Shown one piece after another: positions 1-6,957 of a stretch of 64,000 nucleotides of DNA. This DNA is from Streptomyces sp. AC558_RSS880 (GTDB lineage: Bacteria; Actinomycetota; Actinomycetes; Streptomycetales; Streptomycetaceae): the NCBI RefSeq assembly GCF_019049255.1, contig NZ_JAGMUJ010000030.1:62001-126000 (forward strand). Direction: 5' to 3'. Position 1 is the stretch's first letter, and the number at the start of each line of letters is the position of its first letter. The position numbers and the translations under genes are program-made. Under the pieces are notes generated by a model. It was not told where the DNA came from, did no database searches, and worked only from the letters and a program-made list of their open reading frames with translations.

Positions 1-22
1 AGGTCGTTCAGCAGCTCGGAAC

Positions 23-38
23 GGTCCAAAGTTTACAC
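23..38 (-). promoter_or_regulatory. Stoperator-like motif, copy 1
   Basis: Minus-strand GTGTAAACTTTGGACC. It overlaps the stop codon of the 69-aa gene at 33-242 and reads in the direction of transcription. One of at least 17 related prophage sites. Confidence 0.6.
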
Positions 39-242
39 CCCATCACGGAGAGAACGGCGGTACGTGCGGATCGTGGAAGCGGACACGGTGTGCCCGTGCT
101 TGCGGAGGACGAGGGCCAGGCGCTCGGCGGAGGAGCCGGTGTCGACGAGCCGCAGAACGACGGTCTCCCGTACGTCCGGCTCCAGCTCCTCGTAGATGCG
201 CTTCAGGGTCGGGCCAGGGTTGCCCGGCAGTGACTCGCTCAC
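33..242 (-). CDS. Small phage protein with predicted helix-turn-helix-like segment
   Basis: A 69-residue protein of unknown function. Residues about 35-65 (SAERLALVLRKHGHTVSAST region) look like an HTH of the kind used to recognise DNA, ending in a basic stretch. It is the last gene of a tightly overlapping minus-strand run; its ATG overlaps the stop of the gene at 239-490 (ATGA). A regulatory motif covers its stop codon. DNA binding is an inference only. Confidence 0.6.
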   Translation of the reverse strand: MSESLPGNPGPTLKRIYEELEPDVRETVVLRLVDTGSSAERLALVLRKHGHTVSASTIRTYRRSLRDGV

Positions 243-490
243 AGGCCCCTCCGGGCAAGGTGCTCGCGACAGGCCGTCTCGACTTGGTGGGCGAGCGTCT
301 CCAGCGGGCGGGGCCGTACATGGCCCACGCTGCGGCGAATCTCGTCTTCCGACCAGACCACCCCGCCGTGCAGGCCGCGAAGGTGATTGCGCAGGCGCTC
401 ACGTGCGGCGCCCTCGTTGTCGCGCACGGGCTCGTAGTGGCCGCAGCCGCGACCGTCCATGAACTGAGGGCAGGGAAGGCCGGTGGTCAC
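239..490 (-). CDS. Hypothetical phage protein, 83 aa
   Basis: Unrecognised 83-residue protein. The N-terminus has two Cys and one His (CPQFMDGRGCGHYEP), which could hold a metal; the rest is charged and helical. It overlaps both neighbours by 4 nt, so it is translationally coupled within the replication operon. High GC3 supports it as coding. Confidence 0.6.
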   Translation of the reverse strand: MTTGLPCPQFMDGRGCGHYEPVRDNEGAARERLRNHLRGLHGGVVWSEDEIRRSVGHVRPRPLETLAHQVETACREHLARRGL

Positions 491-852
491 TCGGCCCCCC
501 GGTCGATCTGTTCGACGGCCGCGAGCGCGAGCGAGGCCAGCCGGACGAGACCCTCGCGGATCTCCTCGACCGTGCGCCCACCGAAGGCGGAGAAGGCGAC
601 CTGTACGGCCAGGCCGTCAACGCCGAACGTCCCGGCGTCCTGGCGGGCCTCGTTGATCGCGTCCCAGTCCTCGGCCCGCCTGCGGTAGGACTCCGCCCCC
701 CGCGAGGGGAGGTGTCCGCCGACCAGGGCCGAGGGCAGGTCGCCGACCTTGCGGGCCGCCGTGCCCACCTCGGCGAGGACGGCCGCGAAGGGGTCGGCCT
801 TGCGTGCCGGCGCCTTGCGAGGGGCGGCCTTCTTGGCGGTCGTCTCGGTCAC
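487..852 (-). CDS. Hypothetical phage protein with basic Ala/Lys/Pro N-terminus
   Basis: 121-residue protein starting at GTG. The first 20 residues are a Lys/Ala/Pro tract (KKAAPRKAPARKADP), often seen in nucleic-acid-binding actinobacterial proteins, followed by a mostly helical domain. It lies between the Toprim primase gene and the 83-aa gene with 4-nt overlaps on both sides. Function unknown; a role in DNA replication is inferred only from the operon. Confidence 0.6.
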   Translation of the reverse strand: MTETTAKKAAPRKAPARKADPFAAVLAEVGTAARKVGDLPSALVGGHLPSRGAESYRRRAEDWDAINEARQDAGTFGVDGLAVQVAFSAFGGRTVEEIREGLVRLASLALAAVEQIDRGAE

Positions 853-1517
853 TGGTTGTCCTCCTTGATCAGGTCGAGAAGCGCCTGAGCGCTTCCCTGC
901 ATGTAGGTGTCGGTCACGTCCCCGTCCCGCAGCCGGACGCCCTTCGCTGAGCGGAGGGACCGGCAGATACGGGCGGTGAACTCCGCGCCCGCGTCGTCTG
1001 GATCGCCCCAGACGCGCACGCGGTTGAAGCCTGCGAGCATCCGTCTGTGTCTGCCCTGCCAGAGGGCGGCGCCGGGGATGGCGACCGCGTGAAGGCCGAC
1101 CTTCCGCAGGATGATCCGGTCGAGTTCGCCCTCGGTCACGTCGATCGTGTCCCCGGCCTGGTGCACGTCGGCGATGCCGTACATGCGGGGCGGGTCGTCC
1201 TTGATCGTGTTGTACTTCCCGTGGAAGGCGGCCCTGTGGTCGTGGTCTTCCAGGCAGCGGAACCGGACGGTCAGCGGCTTGTCGTGGCGGTCGAGATACG
1301 GGATCGCGAGCATTCCGCGGAAGCGCTCATGGCCGGGGAACGGGTGGTCACCGACGACGCCAAGCCGGTGTGTAACCGCCTCCTCGCGGCCGATTCCCCG
1401 GTCGAGGAGATACCGCGCGACGCCCGGCGTAAGAGCTGCCTGATACGCGCTCACCGCCTCCTCCAGCATCTCGCGTTGCGAAGGCGAGAGAGGCTGCAAG
1501 GGCTCGTGCTCCGACAA
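849..1517 (-). CDS. Toprim-domain primase catalytic protein
   Basis: 222-residue DnaG-type Toprim protein that would make RNA primers for phage replication. Residues about 30-75 (TPGVARYLLDRGIGREEAV, then RGMLAIPYLD) match the primase core. The Toprim glutamate is in VTEGELD (about residue 129) and the DxD-type motif in VWGDPDDAG (about 170). The start is TTG at 1517, with AAGGAAGG eight bases upstream. It overlaps the zinc-finger primase gene (1348-1764) by 170 nt in another frame. The two could be one primase split by a +1-type shift, or two overlapping genes; the good ribosome site favours separate translation. Confidence 0.8.
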   Translation of the reverse strand: MSEHEPLQPLSPSQREMLEEAVSAYQAALTPGVARYLLDRGIGREEAVTHRLGVVGDHPFPGHERFRGMLAIPYLDRHDKPLTVRFRCLEDHDHRAAFHGKYNTIKDDPPRMYGIADVHQAGDTIDVTEGELDRIILRKVGLHAVAIPGAALWQGRHRRMLAGFNRVRVWGDPDDAGAEFTARICRSLRSAKGVRLRDGDVTDTYMQGSAQALLDLIKEDNQ

Positions 1518-1764
1518 AGTCAGTGCCTTCCTTTTCCATGATCAAAGTGAATGAGTCGCCGCCCTTCCCGCAGGAGTGGCACTTCCAGAGGCCCTTGTCC
1601 GTGTTGAAGGACATGGATGGGGTGTTGTCCTCGTGCAGTGGGCAGGTCGTCATGCCCGTGACCCGCTGCGAGTTGAAGTCGATGTCGTAGTGCTCGAAGA
1701 CGGCTTCGAGCGTCGGCTTCTCGGCGTCGTCCTGGTGGTCGTTGTCGATCCGGCTGAACCTCAC
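1348..1764 (-). CDS. CHC2-type zinc-binding primase protein
   Basis: 138-residue protein with the zinc ribbon of DnaG-type primases: CPLH at about residues 41-44 and CHSC at about 62-65, followed by GKGGDSFTLIMEKEG as in CHC2 domains. It probably recognises the template for the Toprim protein encoded next. The last third (about residues 83-138) is read in a different frame from the start of the Toprim gene. Its GGGYTPAWRRR end resembles natural ends of such proteins, so long dual coding is possible. Starts at GTG with a 4-nt overlap. Confidence 0.8.
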   Translation of the reverse strand: MRFSRIDNDHQDDAEKPTLEAVFEHYDIDFNSQRVTGMTTCPLHEDNTPSMSFNTDKGLWKCHSCGKGGDSFTLIMEKEGTDFVGARALAASLAFATRDAGGGGERVSGSSYAGRRAVSPRPGNRPRGGGYTPAWRRR

Positions 1765-1913
1765 GGCACCCGCCTGCCGACGAACCAGCCCTTCCGGTCG
1801 TCGTAGCCGAGGGACTCCAGCCCTGCGGCCCCGGCTGTCTCCACGTCGAAGTGGTTCAGCTCGTCGACCAGGCGCTCGTACTCGTTGGCCTCTTCGAAGG
1901 TGATGGCGTTCAC
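1761..1913 (-). CDS. Small acidic phage protein, 50 aa
   Basis: A 50-residue ORF (begins MNAITFEEANEYERLVDEL) that exactly fills the gap between the resolvase-like gene and the zinc-finger primase gene. It has GTGA overlaps at both ends, the same pattern as the rest of the operon. It starts at GTG 1913. No family recognised; the overlap pattern and GC3 are the support. Confidence 0.6.
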   Translation of the reverse strand: MNAITFEEANEYERLVDELNHFDVETAGAAGLESLGYDDRKGWFVGRRVP

Positions 1914-2287
1914 TCGGCGTCGTCCAAGCCGAAGTACGCCTCGACCGTGGTCAGGACGAACGCCTTGCGCCAGCCCTTCCCGCGTCGCTTGACGACGACG
2001 ATCGACTCCACGCGTTCCGGGTCGATGCCTCGGTGCTTGGCGAAGTTCAGGCGCTCGCGCTCGGCCTCGTCGAGGAACGGGCCCGGCTCGAACTTCGCGT
2101 TCTTCGCCTCGACGATCGTGAAGAGGCCGCCGTCCTCACGGATGGCGAGGTCGCCCTCGTCCTCCGCGCCGGTCAGCCGCAGCCGCTCGGCGTCCTCCCC
2201 GACAGACCGAAGGCCCGTCATCAACTCGATCTCCCAGTCGGCACCCTTGCGCTTGTTGGCCCGGTTCCGTGCGTTAATCGTGGTCAA
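1910..2287 (-). CDS. Holliday-junction-resolvase/PD-(D/E)XK-like nuclease
   Basis: 125-residue protein with the order seen in archaeal Hjc-like and related small nucleases: basic NKRKGADWE start, then GDLAI (about residue 47), then FTIVEAKN with the E-x-K pair (about 56-61). It probably resolves or trims branched DNA during replication. The start appears to be TTG at 2287 without a clear ribosome site, and the start codon lies inside a copy of the prophage-wide motif. A mature mRNA beginning close to the start (leaderless) is possible. Confidence 0.7.
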   Translation of the reverse strand: MTTINARNRANKRKGADWEIELMTGLRSVGEDAERLRLTGAEDEGDLAIREDGGLFTIVEAKNAKFEPGPFLDEAERERLNFAKHRGIDPERVESIVVVKRRGKGWRKAFVLTTVEAYFGLDDAE

Positions 2288-2296
2288 ACTTTACAC
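2282..2296 (-). promoter_or_regulatory. Stoperator-like motif, copy 2
   Basis: Minus-strand GTGTAAAGTTTGACC. It contains the TTG start codon of the resolvase-like gene, so it cannot simply be that gene's -35 element. Confidence 0.65.
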
Positions 2297-2302
2297 CGCC
2301 TT

Positions 2303-3166
2303 CTACTTCATCAGGGCATCGGTCGGAGACCAGGGCTTCGCTGGAGTGGCCGCCGGCACTGCACGTTCGAGCTTCGAGAACCGCGTCACCTCGGGGTGGC
2401 AGCGCATCGACGCGTACCGTCTGGCCGTTGGGTCACAGGGGCCCATGCGCTGTTTGATCACGGCGACCCGGTACTCGTGCGAGGTCGGGTCCAGCGCCAC
2501 GGAGAGGGACAGCTCGGGCTTCTCCGAGAGGCCGCCCTTCACCTGATCGCGGCTCGGCGGTGCCCACGGGTCCGACTTCGCTTCCCAGCTCTTATCGCTC
2601 GCGTGGTGCAGGACGATGACGGTCGCGCCGGTCGCGCGGGCCAGTTCGGTAAGGCCGCTCATCACGGCCATCTGCTCGGTGTAGTCGGACTCGGCCCCGT
2701 CGAAATCCATCAAGTTGTCGAACACGAAGACTTGCGGATAGGCGTCCCACAGCTCGATGAACGCCTCCAATTCCTCGTCGATGTTCTTCCAGGTGATCGG
2801 CGAGCCGAAGGCGAAGGTGATGTTCGAGCCCGCGAGAGCGGACAGGTACTCCTCGCGGTGCCGTCCGCCCGCAGCCATCCCGGCTTCAACCATCTCCGTG
2901 GTGTCGCCGGTCGCCATCGACGCCAGGCGCGAACTCGCGGTGAAGGCCGACATGTCCGCGCTGAAGTACAGCGTCGGCAAGTTCATCATCGCGGCCCAGT
3001 ACAGGGCGAAGCCCGACTTCTGAGTGCCGGACCGGCCCGCGATCATGATGACCTCGCCGTGACGCGGGCGGCACCCTATGCCGTACAGGGCGTCGAACGC
3101 CTCGATCCTCGGCAGCTCCTTGCCGGACTCGGCATGCAGCGCCAGGGACCTAGCGGGGGTCAGCAC
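2303..3166 (-). CDS. RecA/DnaB-like replicative ATPase
   Basis: 287-residue single-domain RecA-fold ATPase, probably the replicative helicase or a helicase-like factor. The Walker A motif GRSGTQKS is at about residues 44-51. A Walker B strand, VFVFDNLMDF, is at about 150-159, followed by IVLHHASD like the sensor strand of DnaB/KaiC proteins. It lacks the N-terminal DnaG-interacting domain of full-length DnaB (about 450 aa). It starts at GTG 3166 with AGGAG seven bases upstream and overlaps the deaminase gene by 17 nt. It works beside the two primase proteins. Confidence 0.8.
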   Translation of the reverse strand: MLTPARSLALHAESGKELPRIEAFDALYGIGCRPRHGEVIMIAGRSGTQKSGFALYWAAMMNLPTLYFSADMSAFTASSRLASMATGDTTEMVEAGMAAGGRHREEYLSALAGSNITFAFGSPITWKNIDEELEAFIELWDAYPQVFVFDNLMDFDGAESDYTEQMAVMSGLTELARATGATVIVLHHASDKSWEAKSDPWAPPSRDQVKGGLSEKPELSLSVALDPTSHEYRVAVIKQRMGPCDPTARRYASMRCHPEVTRFSKLERAVPAATPAKPWSPTDALMK

Positions 3167-3560
3167 GTAGGGGCTCCTCTCTGTGGACGACGCGGCGGAT
3201 ACCGGCCGAGCGGATCAGGGTCAGGCAGGCCGGACACGGCGTGCGCGTGACGTACAAGGTCGAGCCGTTCAGCTCGTCCGGGTTGGCGTGGTGAATCGCG
3301 TTGGCCTCCGCGTGGACGGCCGCACAGTTCGAGTAGTCCGAATCGCGGGCGCACTCCTCGACCGTGAGCCGCCCTCGTGGGCAGTTCGCGGCCGACGCAC
3401 AGCCGGGCAGTCCCGCCGGCAGGCCGTTGTAGCCGACGCTCAGCACTCGATTCGTTCGGGACAGGAGCACGGCGCCGACCTGAGCCCGCGTGCAGTCCGC
3501 ACGGGTGGCTACGGTCTCGGCAAGGCTCATGGCCCAGCAGTCCCAGGAGGGACGGGGCAC
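3150..3560 (-). CDS. dCMP deaminase-like zinc deaminase
   Basis: 136-residue cytidine/deoxycytidylate deaminase that would turn dCMP into dUMP for dTMP synthesis. Catalytic HAEAN is at about residues 82-86 and the zinc ligands PCPAC at about 107-111. An extra Cys-rich segment (CASAANCPRG) matches the structural zinc site of dCMP deaminases. The start is GTG 3560, four bases after GGAGG. It complements the phage ThyX and dNMP kinase in the right arm. Confidence 0.88.
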   Translation of the reverse strand: MPRPSWDCWAMSLAETVATRADCTRAQVGAVLLSRTNRVLSVGYNGLPAGLPGCASAANCPRGRLTVEECARDSDYSNCAAVHAEANAIHHANPDELNGSTLYVTRTPCPACLTLIRSAGIRRVVHREEPLRADPR

Positions 3561-3622
3561 GGGTCCTCCAGACCCGCGAGGCGGGGGCCAGCCAGGCGAC
3601 CGGCCCCCAGCCCTCGCGTGTG

Positions 3623-4060
3623 TCAGTCGAAGTCGGGAGCGTCGGCCACGGCCGCGTTCACGGCGGCCTCGCGAGCCTGCGCGTACTCGATGACCTTCTG
3701 TCGGACCCCCGCGTCGGCGACGGGGCGCCAGACCCAGGCGGGGTGAGCGCCCGGCCGCTTCGGCGGGACCTGATCCAGCTTGACGATCGTCGCGTTGCCG
3801 ACGACCTTCTCCAGGTCGCGGGCGAGGAGGGTCTGTTCGATCCTCGTGCCCTTGTTGATCTCGGGGGCGAGCTTGTCGAGGCTGTCGCGGTCCTTGAACA
3901 CGGTCACGTCACACAGTGCCGAGTCCTTCGGGCCGTTCGGGGTCGGCCTCTGCGCCTCGTACGAGTTGACCTCGATCAGGAACGCGACCGCATCCTTGAC
4001 CTCGGAAGGCTTGAACCAGCCGCCACCAGCGGTCGGGATCTCGACGAAGTTCAGGGTCAC
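3623..4060 (-). CDS. Hypothetical phage protein, 145 aa
   Basis: 145-residue soluble protein of unknown function. Length and neighbourhood (replication module, between a deaminase and a nuclease cluster) suggest a DNA-metabolism accessory protein such as an ssDNA-binding protein, but no diagnostic motif is visible. It contains KPSEVKDAVAFLIEVNSYEAQ, which recurs in phage proteins next to Cas4-like nucleases. GTG start overlapping the stop of the membrane-protein gene (GTGA). Confidence 0.65.
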   Translation of the reverse strand: MTLNFVEIPTAGGGWFKPSEVKDAVAFLIEVNSYEAQRPTPNGPKDSALCDVTVFKDRDSLDKLAPEINKGTRIEQTLLARDLEKVVGNATIVKLDQVPPKRPGAHPAWVWRPVADAGVRQKVIEYAQAREAAVNAAVADAPDFD

Positions 4061-4182
4061 TCGGTTTCTCCTTCAGTGGGGATGTCGTTGCGGTAGTAGG
4101 GGGTCGGCTCCGAGAAGCGCGGGGCGATGAAAGAGCCCAGCGCGGAGGCGACCAGAACGAAGGCGAGGATCACGGCGGGCAC
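4057..4182 (-). CDS. Small single-pass membrane protein, 41 aa
   Basis: 41-residue protein starting at GTG 4182: one hydrophobic helix (MPAVILAFVLVASALGSFIA), then a polar tail ending EGETE. It fits precisely between two genes with a 4-nt overlap at its end. Role unknown. Confidence 0.5.
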   Translation of the reverse strand: MPAVILAFVLVASALGSFIAPRFSEPTPYYRNDIPTEGETE

Positions 4183-4187
4183 GGGCG

Positions 4188-4676
4188 TTACCCGTTCTTC
4201 AGAGCCCGGCCGCGGGCCTTGTAGGCAGTCATGACGGCGGGATCGGAGAACATCGCCTGGTTCGCCGCCCAGACCTTCTTGAGGTCGTCGAGGCTGCCTT
4301 GCTTCTCGATCTCGCCGAGAATCCAGGCGGACTTGTCGTCGGTGGTCTGCTCGGGCTTCGAGGCCGAGGCAGCCGCCCACGGGTCGTCCGCCGGGGACTG
4401 CGCGGGAGAGTCGGAGATGACTCGGGCGTCGAGGATCGAGGCGACGTTGCCCTTGCCGTGAGCGAGGTTCGTCGCGTTCACAACGAGGTCGCTCAGCGAG
4501 AGGCCGGTCTCATCTTTACACTCGAACCCGAAGTAGTCGCAGATCAGTTCGCGGACCTGCCTCACAGAGCCACGGAACACGGCCCACGTGTCCTCATACC
4601 CCTTGCCGTACTTGATGGTGACGCCGATCGTGCCGTCCGGGTAGGACGCCACGAGTTCCGCCTGATCTGCCTTCAC
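4188..4676 (-). CDS. Hypothetical phage protein, 162 aa
   Basis: 162-residue acidic protein with no recognised domain. The N-terminal half is compact (YPDGTIGVTIKYGKGYEDTW); the C-terminal half is charged and helical. It starts at GTG 4676 with GGGAG five bases upstream. It lies directly downstream of the PD-(D/E)XK exonuclease, a position often taken by recombination partners, but no such function can be read from the sequence. A copy of the prophage-wide motif lies inside the coding region. Confidence 0.6.
   Translation of the reverse strand: MKADQAELVASYPDGTIGVTIKYGKGYEDTWAVFRGSVRQVRELICDYFGFECKDETGLSLSDLVVNATNLAHGKGNVASILDARVISDSPAQSPADDPWAAASASKPEQTTDDKSAWILGEIEKQGSLDDLKKVWAANQAMFSDPAVMTAYKARGRALKNG
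4506..4521 (-). promoter_or_regulatory. Stoperator-like motif, copy inside a coding region
   Basis: Minus-strand GTGTAAAGATGAGACC, inside the 162-aa gene and in the direction of transcription. Differs by one base from the GTGTAAACATGAGACC form. Confidence 0.55.
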
Positions 4677-4694
4677 TTCAACTCCCTCTCTCTA

Positions 4695-4710
4695 GGTCCA
4701 AACTTAACAC
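4695..4710 (-). promoter_or_regulatory. Stoperator-like motif upstream of 162-aa gene
   Basis: Minus-strand GTGTTAAGTTTGGACC in the short gap between the nuclease gene and the 162-aa gene. Confidence 0.6.
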
Positions 4711-4721
4711 GATGTCCGACG

Positions 4722-5654
4722 TTATGCAGCATCGGATTTTGTGACGCCCCTCACCCACGGGCGCATCGCGCCCTTCACGCTGCGGGTCGTACGGACATCG
4801 AGGGCCAGGCGCGCGGCGGCCCAGCCGATCTCCAGGTCGACCCAATGAAGCGTGCACTCCCCGGAGCCCGCAGGCAGGTTGATGATGATGCCCCACTTCT
4901 GCGACACCCCGGTCAGCGGCGTGTACGCCTGCGCGGCTTCCTCCGCCGGCACCTCACGCTTCTTCCAGGCCGCGAACGCCTTCTTGTCCGCGCGGTCCAC
5001 GGGGAAGCGGGTGTAGTCGTAGAACTCGCCGCGCGAGTACACGGCAAGCTGCATCGCCATCTTCAGCTCGCTGTACTTCACGGAGCCGGTCTTCAGGTCG
5101 CCGATGAACAGCCCCTCGATGTGGTTGCCGTCCGGGTCGGGCCCGGCGTATTCGAGGGTGCGGTCGAAGGTTCCGCCCGTGCGTAGCTCGGGCACGGCGA
5201 CGAACTTCTCCACGGCCCTGACCTCGAAGTCGATCGTCTCCATCAGGTACGCGGTCATGTCGCGTTGGTCCCTCGCCGATGTGCCGGCGGGTAGTGGTTC
5301 GCCACGGTCCACGTACTCGGACAGCGTGTGCAGGTGGGTGCCCTTCTCCCGCTTGACGTTGGCCCCGGCGATGTCCTGCGCCTGTTCGGCGAGTTCGTTG
5401 AGCCTGCGCTTGTCGGCCGGGTCCTCCGGGTCGAGCTGCCTCACCACGTCGAGGAGGTCAGGGCGCTTGGCGGCCCCGATCAGGGTGTTGCGCGACTTCC
5501 AGTCGGACAGTGCGCTCTTGTCTTCGATGCAGTCGATGAACGTCGTCGTGCGGGTCAGGGCGACCGGCTTGCCGCCCTGCTTCGGTATGACGAGGGGGCG
5601 GTCCCATCCATCGCGGGGGATGGTCGGCGCGGGCGTCAGGTCGACGATCTTCAA
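4722..5654 (-). CDS. Cas4/RecB-like PD-(D/E)XK exonuclease
   Basis: 310-residue nuclease of the PD-(D/E)XK superfamily. The active-site pattern is visible as GTFDRTLEY (Asp, about residue 160), then GDLKTGS with D-x-K (about 185-191), then the MAMQLAVYSR helix (about 199-208). Such phage enzymes act as exonucleases in recombination-dependent replication or host DNA breakdown. The start is TTG 5654 with GGAGG seven bases upstream. It is a direct neighbour of the 141-aa gene by overlap. Confidence 0.8.
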   Translation of the reverse strand: MKIVDLTPAPTIPRDGWDRPLVIPKQGGKPVALTRTTTFIDCIEDKSALSDWKSRNTLIGAAKRPDLLDVVRQLDPEDPADKRRLNELAEQAQDIAGANVKREKGTHLHTLSEYVDRGEPLPAGTSARDQRDMTAYLMETIDFEVRAVEKFVAVPELRTGGTFDRTLEYAGPDPDGNHIEGLFIGDLKTGSVKYSELKMAMQLAVYSRGEFYDYTRFPVDRADKKAFAAWKKREVPAEEAAQAYTPLTGVSQKWGIIINLPAGSGECTLHWVDLEIGWAAARLALDVRTTRSVKGAMRPWVRGVTKSDAA

Positions 5655-6076
5655 GCGGTGGCCTCCATGTCTTCAGTGGATTCGAACGGGTCGTCAGGAT
5701 TGACGGGGACCAGCCACAGGCGGACCGATCCGTCTTCGAGAAGCTCGGGCTCGTCTTCGTCCTCGCCCAGCGGCTCAAGGCCGAGGAGCCGGACCACGGC
5801 GAGGGCCTTACGCATGTCCGAGGCCGAGGTGCCGGGTTGGACGATCAGGGCGCGGTCCCATTCGGAGGAGTCTCCGACCAGTTCCATACCGGCCGGTAGG
5901 GTCATCTTGCTACGCGCCAACACGCACCGAACGGGGCAGTCCTCGCCGAGCGCGTAGAAGTCCGGCAGGGAGTCTTCGTGCGGCACGTCTTCTTTGTCGC
6001 GAACGAAGAGGCACTTCGTGCCGTAAATGGGCGACTTCTCTGCGCCTTCAGTGCGCAAAACCCCAGTGAACGGCAT
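5651..6076 (-). CDS. Hypothetical phage protein, first gene of the leftward operon
   Basis: 141-residue protein of unknown function. ATG 6076 is preferred because a GGGGGG purine run lies nine bases upstream; longer in-frame starts run through the regulatory region. Cys residues occur (CLFV, CPVRCVLA) and the C-terminus is very acidic (EDEDEPELLEDGS). It is promoter-proximal in the leftward replication operon, so it is probably expressed first. Confidence 0.6.
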   Translation of the reverse strand: MPFTGVLRTEGAEKSPIYGTKCLFVRDKEDVPHEDSLPDFYALGEDCPVRCVLARSKMTLPAGMELVGDSSEWDRALIVQPGTSASDMRKALAVVRLLGLEPLGEDEDEPELLEDGSVRLWLVPVNPDDPFESTEDMEATA

Positions 6077-6093
6077 GGCCGTGGCCCCCCTGC

Positions 6094-6109
6094 GTGTAAA
6101 CATTGAACC
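6094..6109 (+). promoter_or_regulatory. Stoperator-like motif at head of leftward operon
   Basis: Plus-strand GTGTAAACATTGAACC, 18 bases upstream of the 141-aa gene. Unlike most copies it points against the flanking gene, so it may act as a promoter operator. Confidence 0.6.
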
Positions 6110-6265
6110 TTGCTGGAACCTTTGTACGTGGCCCCCTTCGCACCTGTCAACTGACGGTGCCCGCCGGTTCACCCACTGGACATGATGCAGATGTGCATGT
6201 CAGGTGAACGGAAGGTAAACGATATCCGGCCAAGATCAGGGCCCCGTCCGACTTGAGGATGAGAA

Positions 6266-6293
6266 AACCCCTCGTCAGCTCAGACGAGGGGTT
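6266..6293 (-). terminator. Intrinsic terminator of the repressor-like gene
   Basis: An 11-bp perfect stem (AACCCCTCGTC with GACGAGGGGTT) and a six-base loop. Read leftwards it is followed by TTTTC, as expected for a Rho-independent terminator just after the gene at 6325-6774. Confidence 0.8.
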
Positions 6294-6324
6294 GATTCGA
6301 ACAGGATTCGAACAGTGGCAGACT

Positions 6325-6774
6325 TCAGTCACGCGCCTGGTTGCCGGTCGCGAGCTTCGGTTTGCGAATGAGATCGGTGTCGCTGTCCTCGCGCGGGATG
6401 TAGAAGAACCCGTCCTCCGTCTCCTCGTCGTAGTGCACGACGAGCTTGTCCTCTTCGAGCATCTGCTTCCAGTTCGCCAGGCGTCGCGAGTCGCGGTCGT
6501 TCAACTCGCGGCCTGCCCGAGATCGAGCCTCGAAGCGAAGCATGATCGCTGGATAGAGGTGCCTGTGCTCGGCCTTCACCTTCCAGGGGAGCAGGTCGTC
6601 AGCGCGGAGATTCCGCCGGTCAAGCCCCTTCCGCCGGCGGAACGCAGCCCACATCGGGATCGTGGTCTCGATCCCGTACTTCTCCCTGTAGGTCTGCTGC
6701 ATCCACTCGTAGGTCTTGCCCTCTTCGAACCATCTGACGACTTCTTGCTCGTCCTGGATCTTCCTCGGTGGCAT
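6325..6774 (-). CDS. Putative immunity repressor (HTH DNA-binding protein)
   Basis: 149-residue protein with an N-terminal helix-turn-helix-like segment (EVVRWFEEGKTYEWMQQTY, about residues 10-28, followed by a basic FRRRKGLDRRNL helix) and an acidic C-terminal part. It is monocistronic, divergent from the plus-strand lysogeny cluster, and ends at its own terminator. Two copies of the prophage-wide motif lie in its upstream gap. By position it is the best candidate for the lysogenic repressor that reads the motif. Known Streptomyces phage repressors vary widely, so this call rests on context and the HTH-like segment. Confidence 0.6.
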   Translation of the reverse strand: MPPRKIQDEQEVVRWFEEGKTYEWMQQTYREKYGIETTIPMWAAFRRRKGLDRRNLRADDLLPWKVKAEHRHLYPAIMLRFEARSRAGRELNDRDSRRLANWKQMLEEDKLVVHYDEETEDGFFYIPREDSDTDLIRKPKLATGNQARD

Positions 6775-6836
6775 GTTTCCCCCTGCTTTGTGGCGGTGGT
6801 CTCAGTCGGGCATGGGCGTACAACCTCTTGTGTAGT

Positions 6837-6851
6837 GCGTAAAGGTTGACC
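6837..6851 (+). promoter_or_regulatory. Stoperator-like motif in repressor control region (a)
   Basis: Plus-strand GCGTAAAGGTTGACC, close to the 2282-2296 copy form. Confidence 0.6.
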
Positions 6852-6890
6852 CACTGCCGATGATCATGTCAAGCTGTGACCGCACACCAA

Positions 6891-6906
6891 ACGTAAACAG
6901 GTGACC
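6891..6906 (+). promoter_or_regulatory. Stoperator-like motif in repressor control region (b)
   Basis: Plus-strand ACGTAAACAGGTGACC, 51 bases upstream of the plus-strand gene at 6958. Confidence 0.55.
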
Positions 6907-6957
6907 CCGGCAGCGCGCCAACGCTCCGGGGTCCGGCACTGAGAGTGGTAGCTCCCA

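Larger units (their letters stand above)
6775..6957. promoter_or_regulatory. Divergent control region between repressor-like gene and plus-strand cluster
   Basis: 183-bp gap between divergent genes. It must hold promoters for both directions and contains two motif copies oriented rightward. The leftward gene has GGGGG seven bases before its ATG. No clean -10/-35 pair can be assigned by eye. Confidence 0.6.

Noticed and set aside
2033..3250. 405-aa plus-strand ORF
   Set aside because: Shadow of the minus-strand ATPase and nuclease genes.
6205..6226. Possible extra motif copy (GGTAAACGATATCC)
   Set aside because: Too degenerate to include with confidence; may still be an operator.
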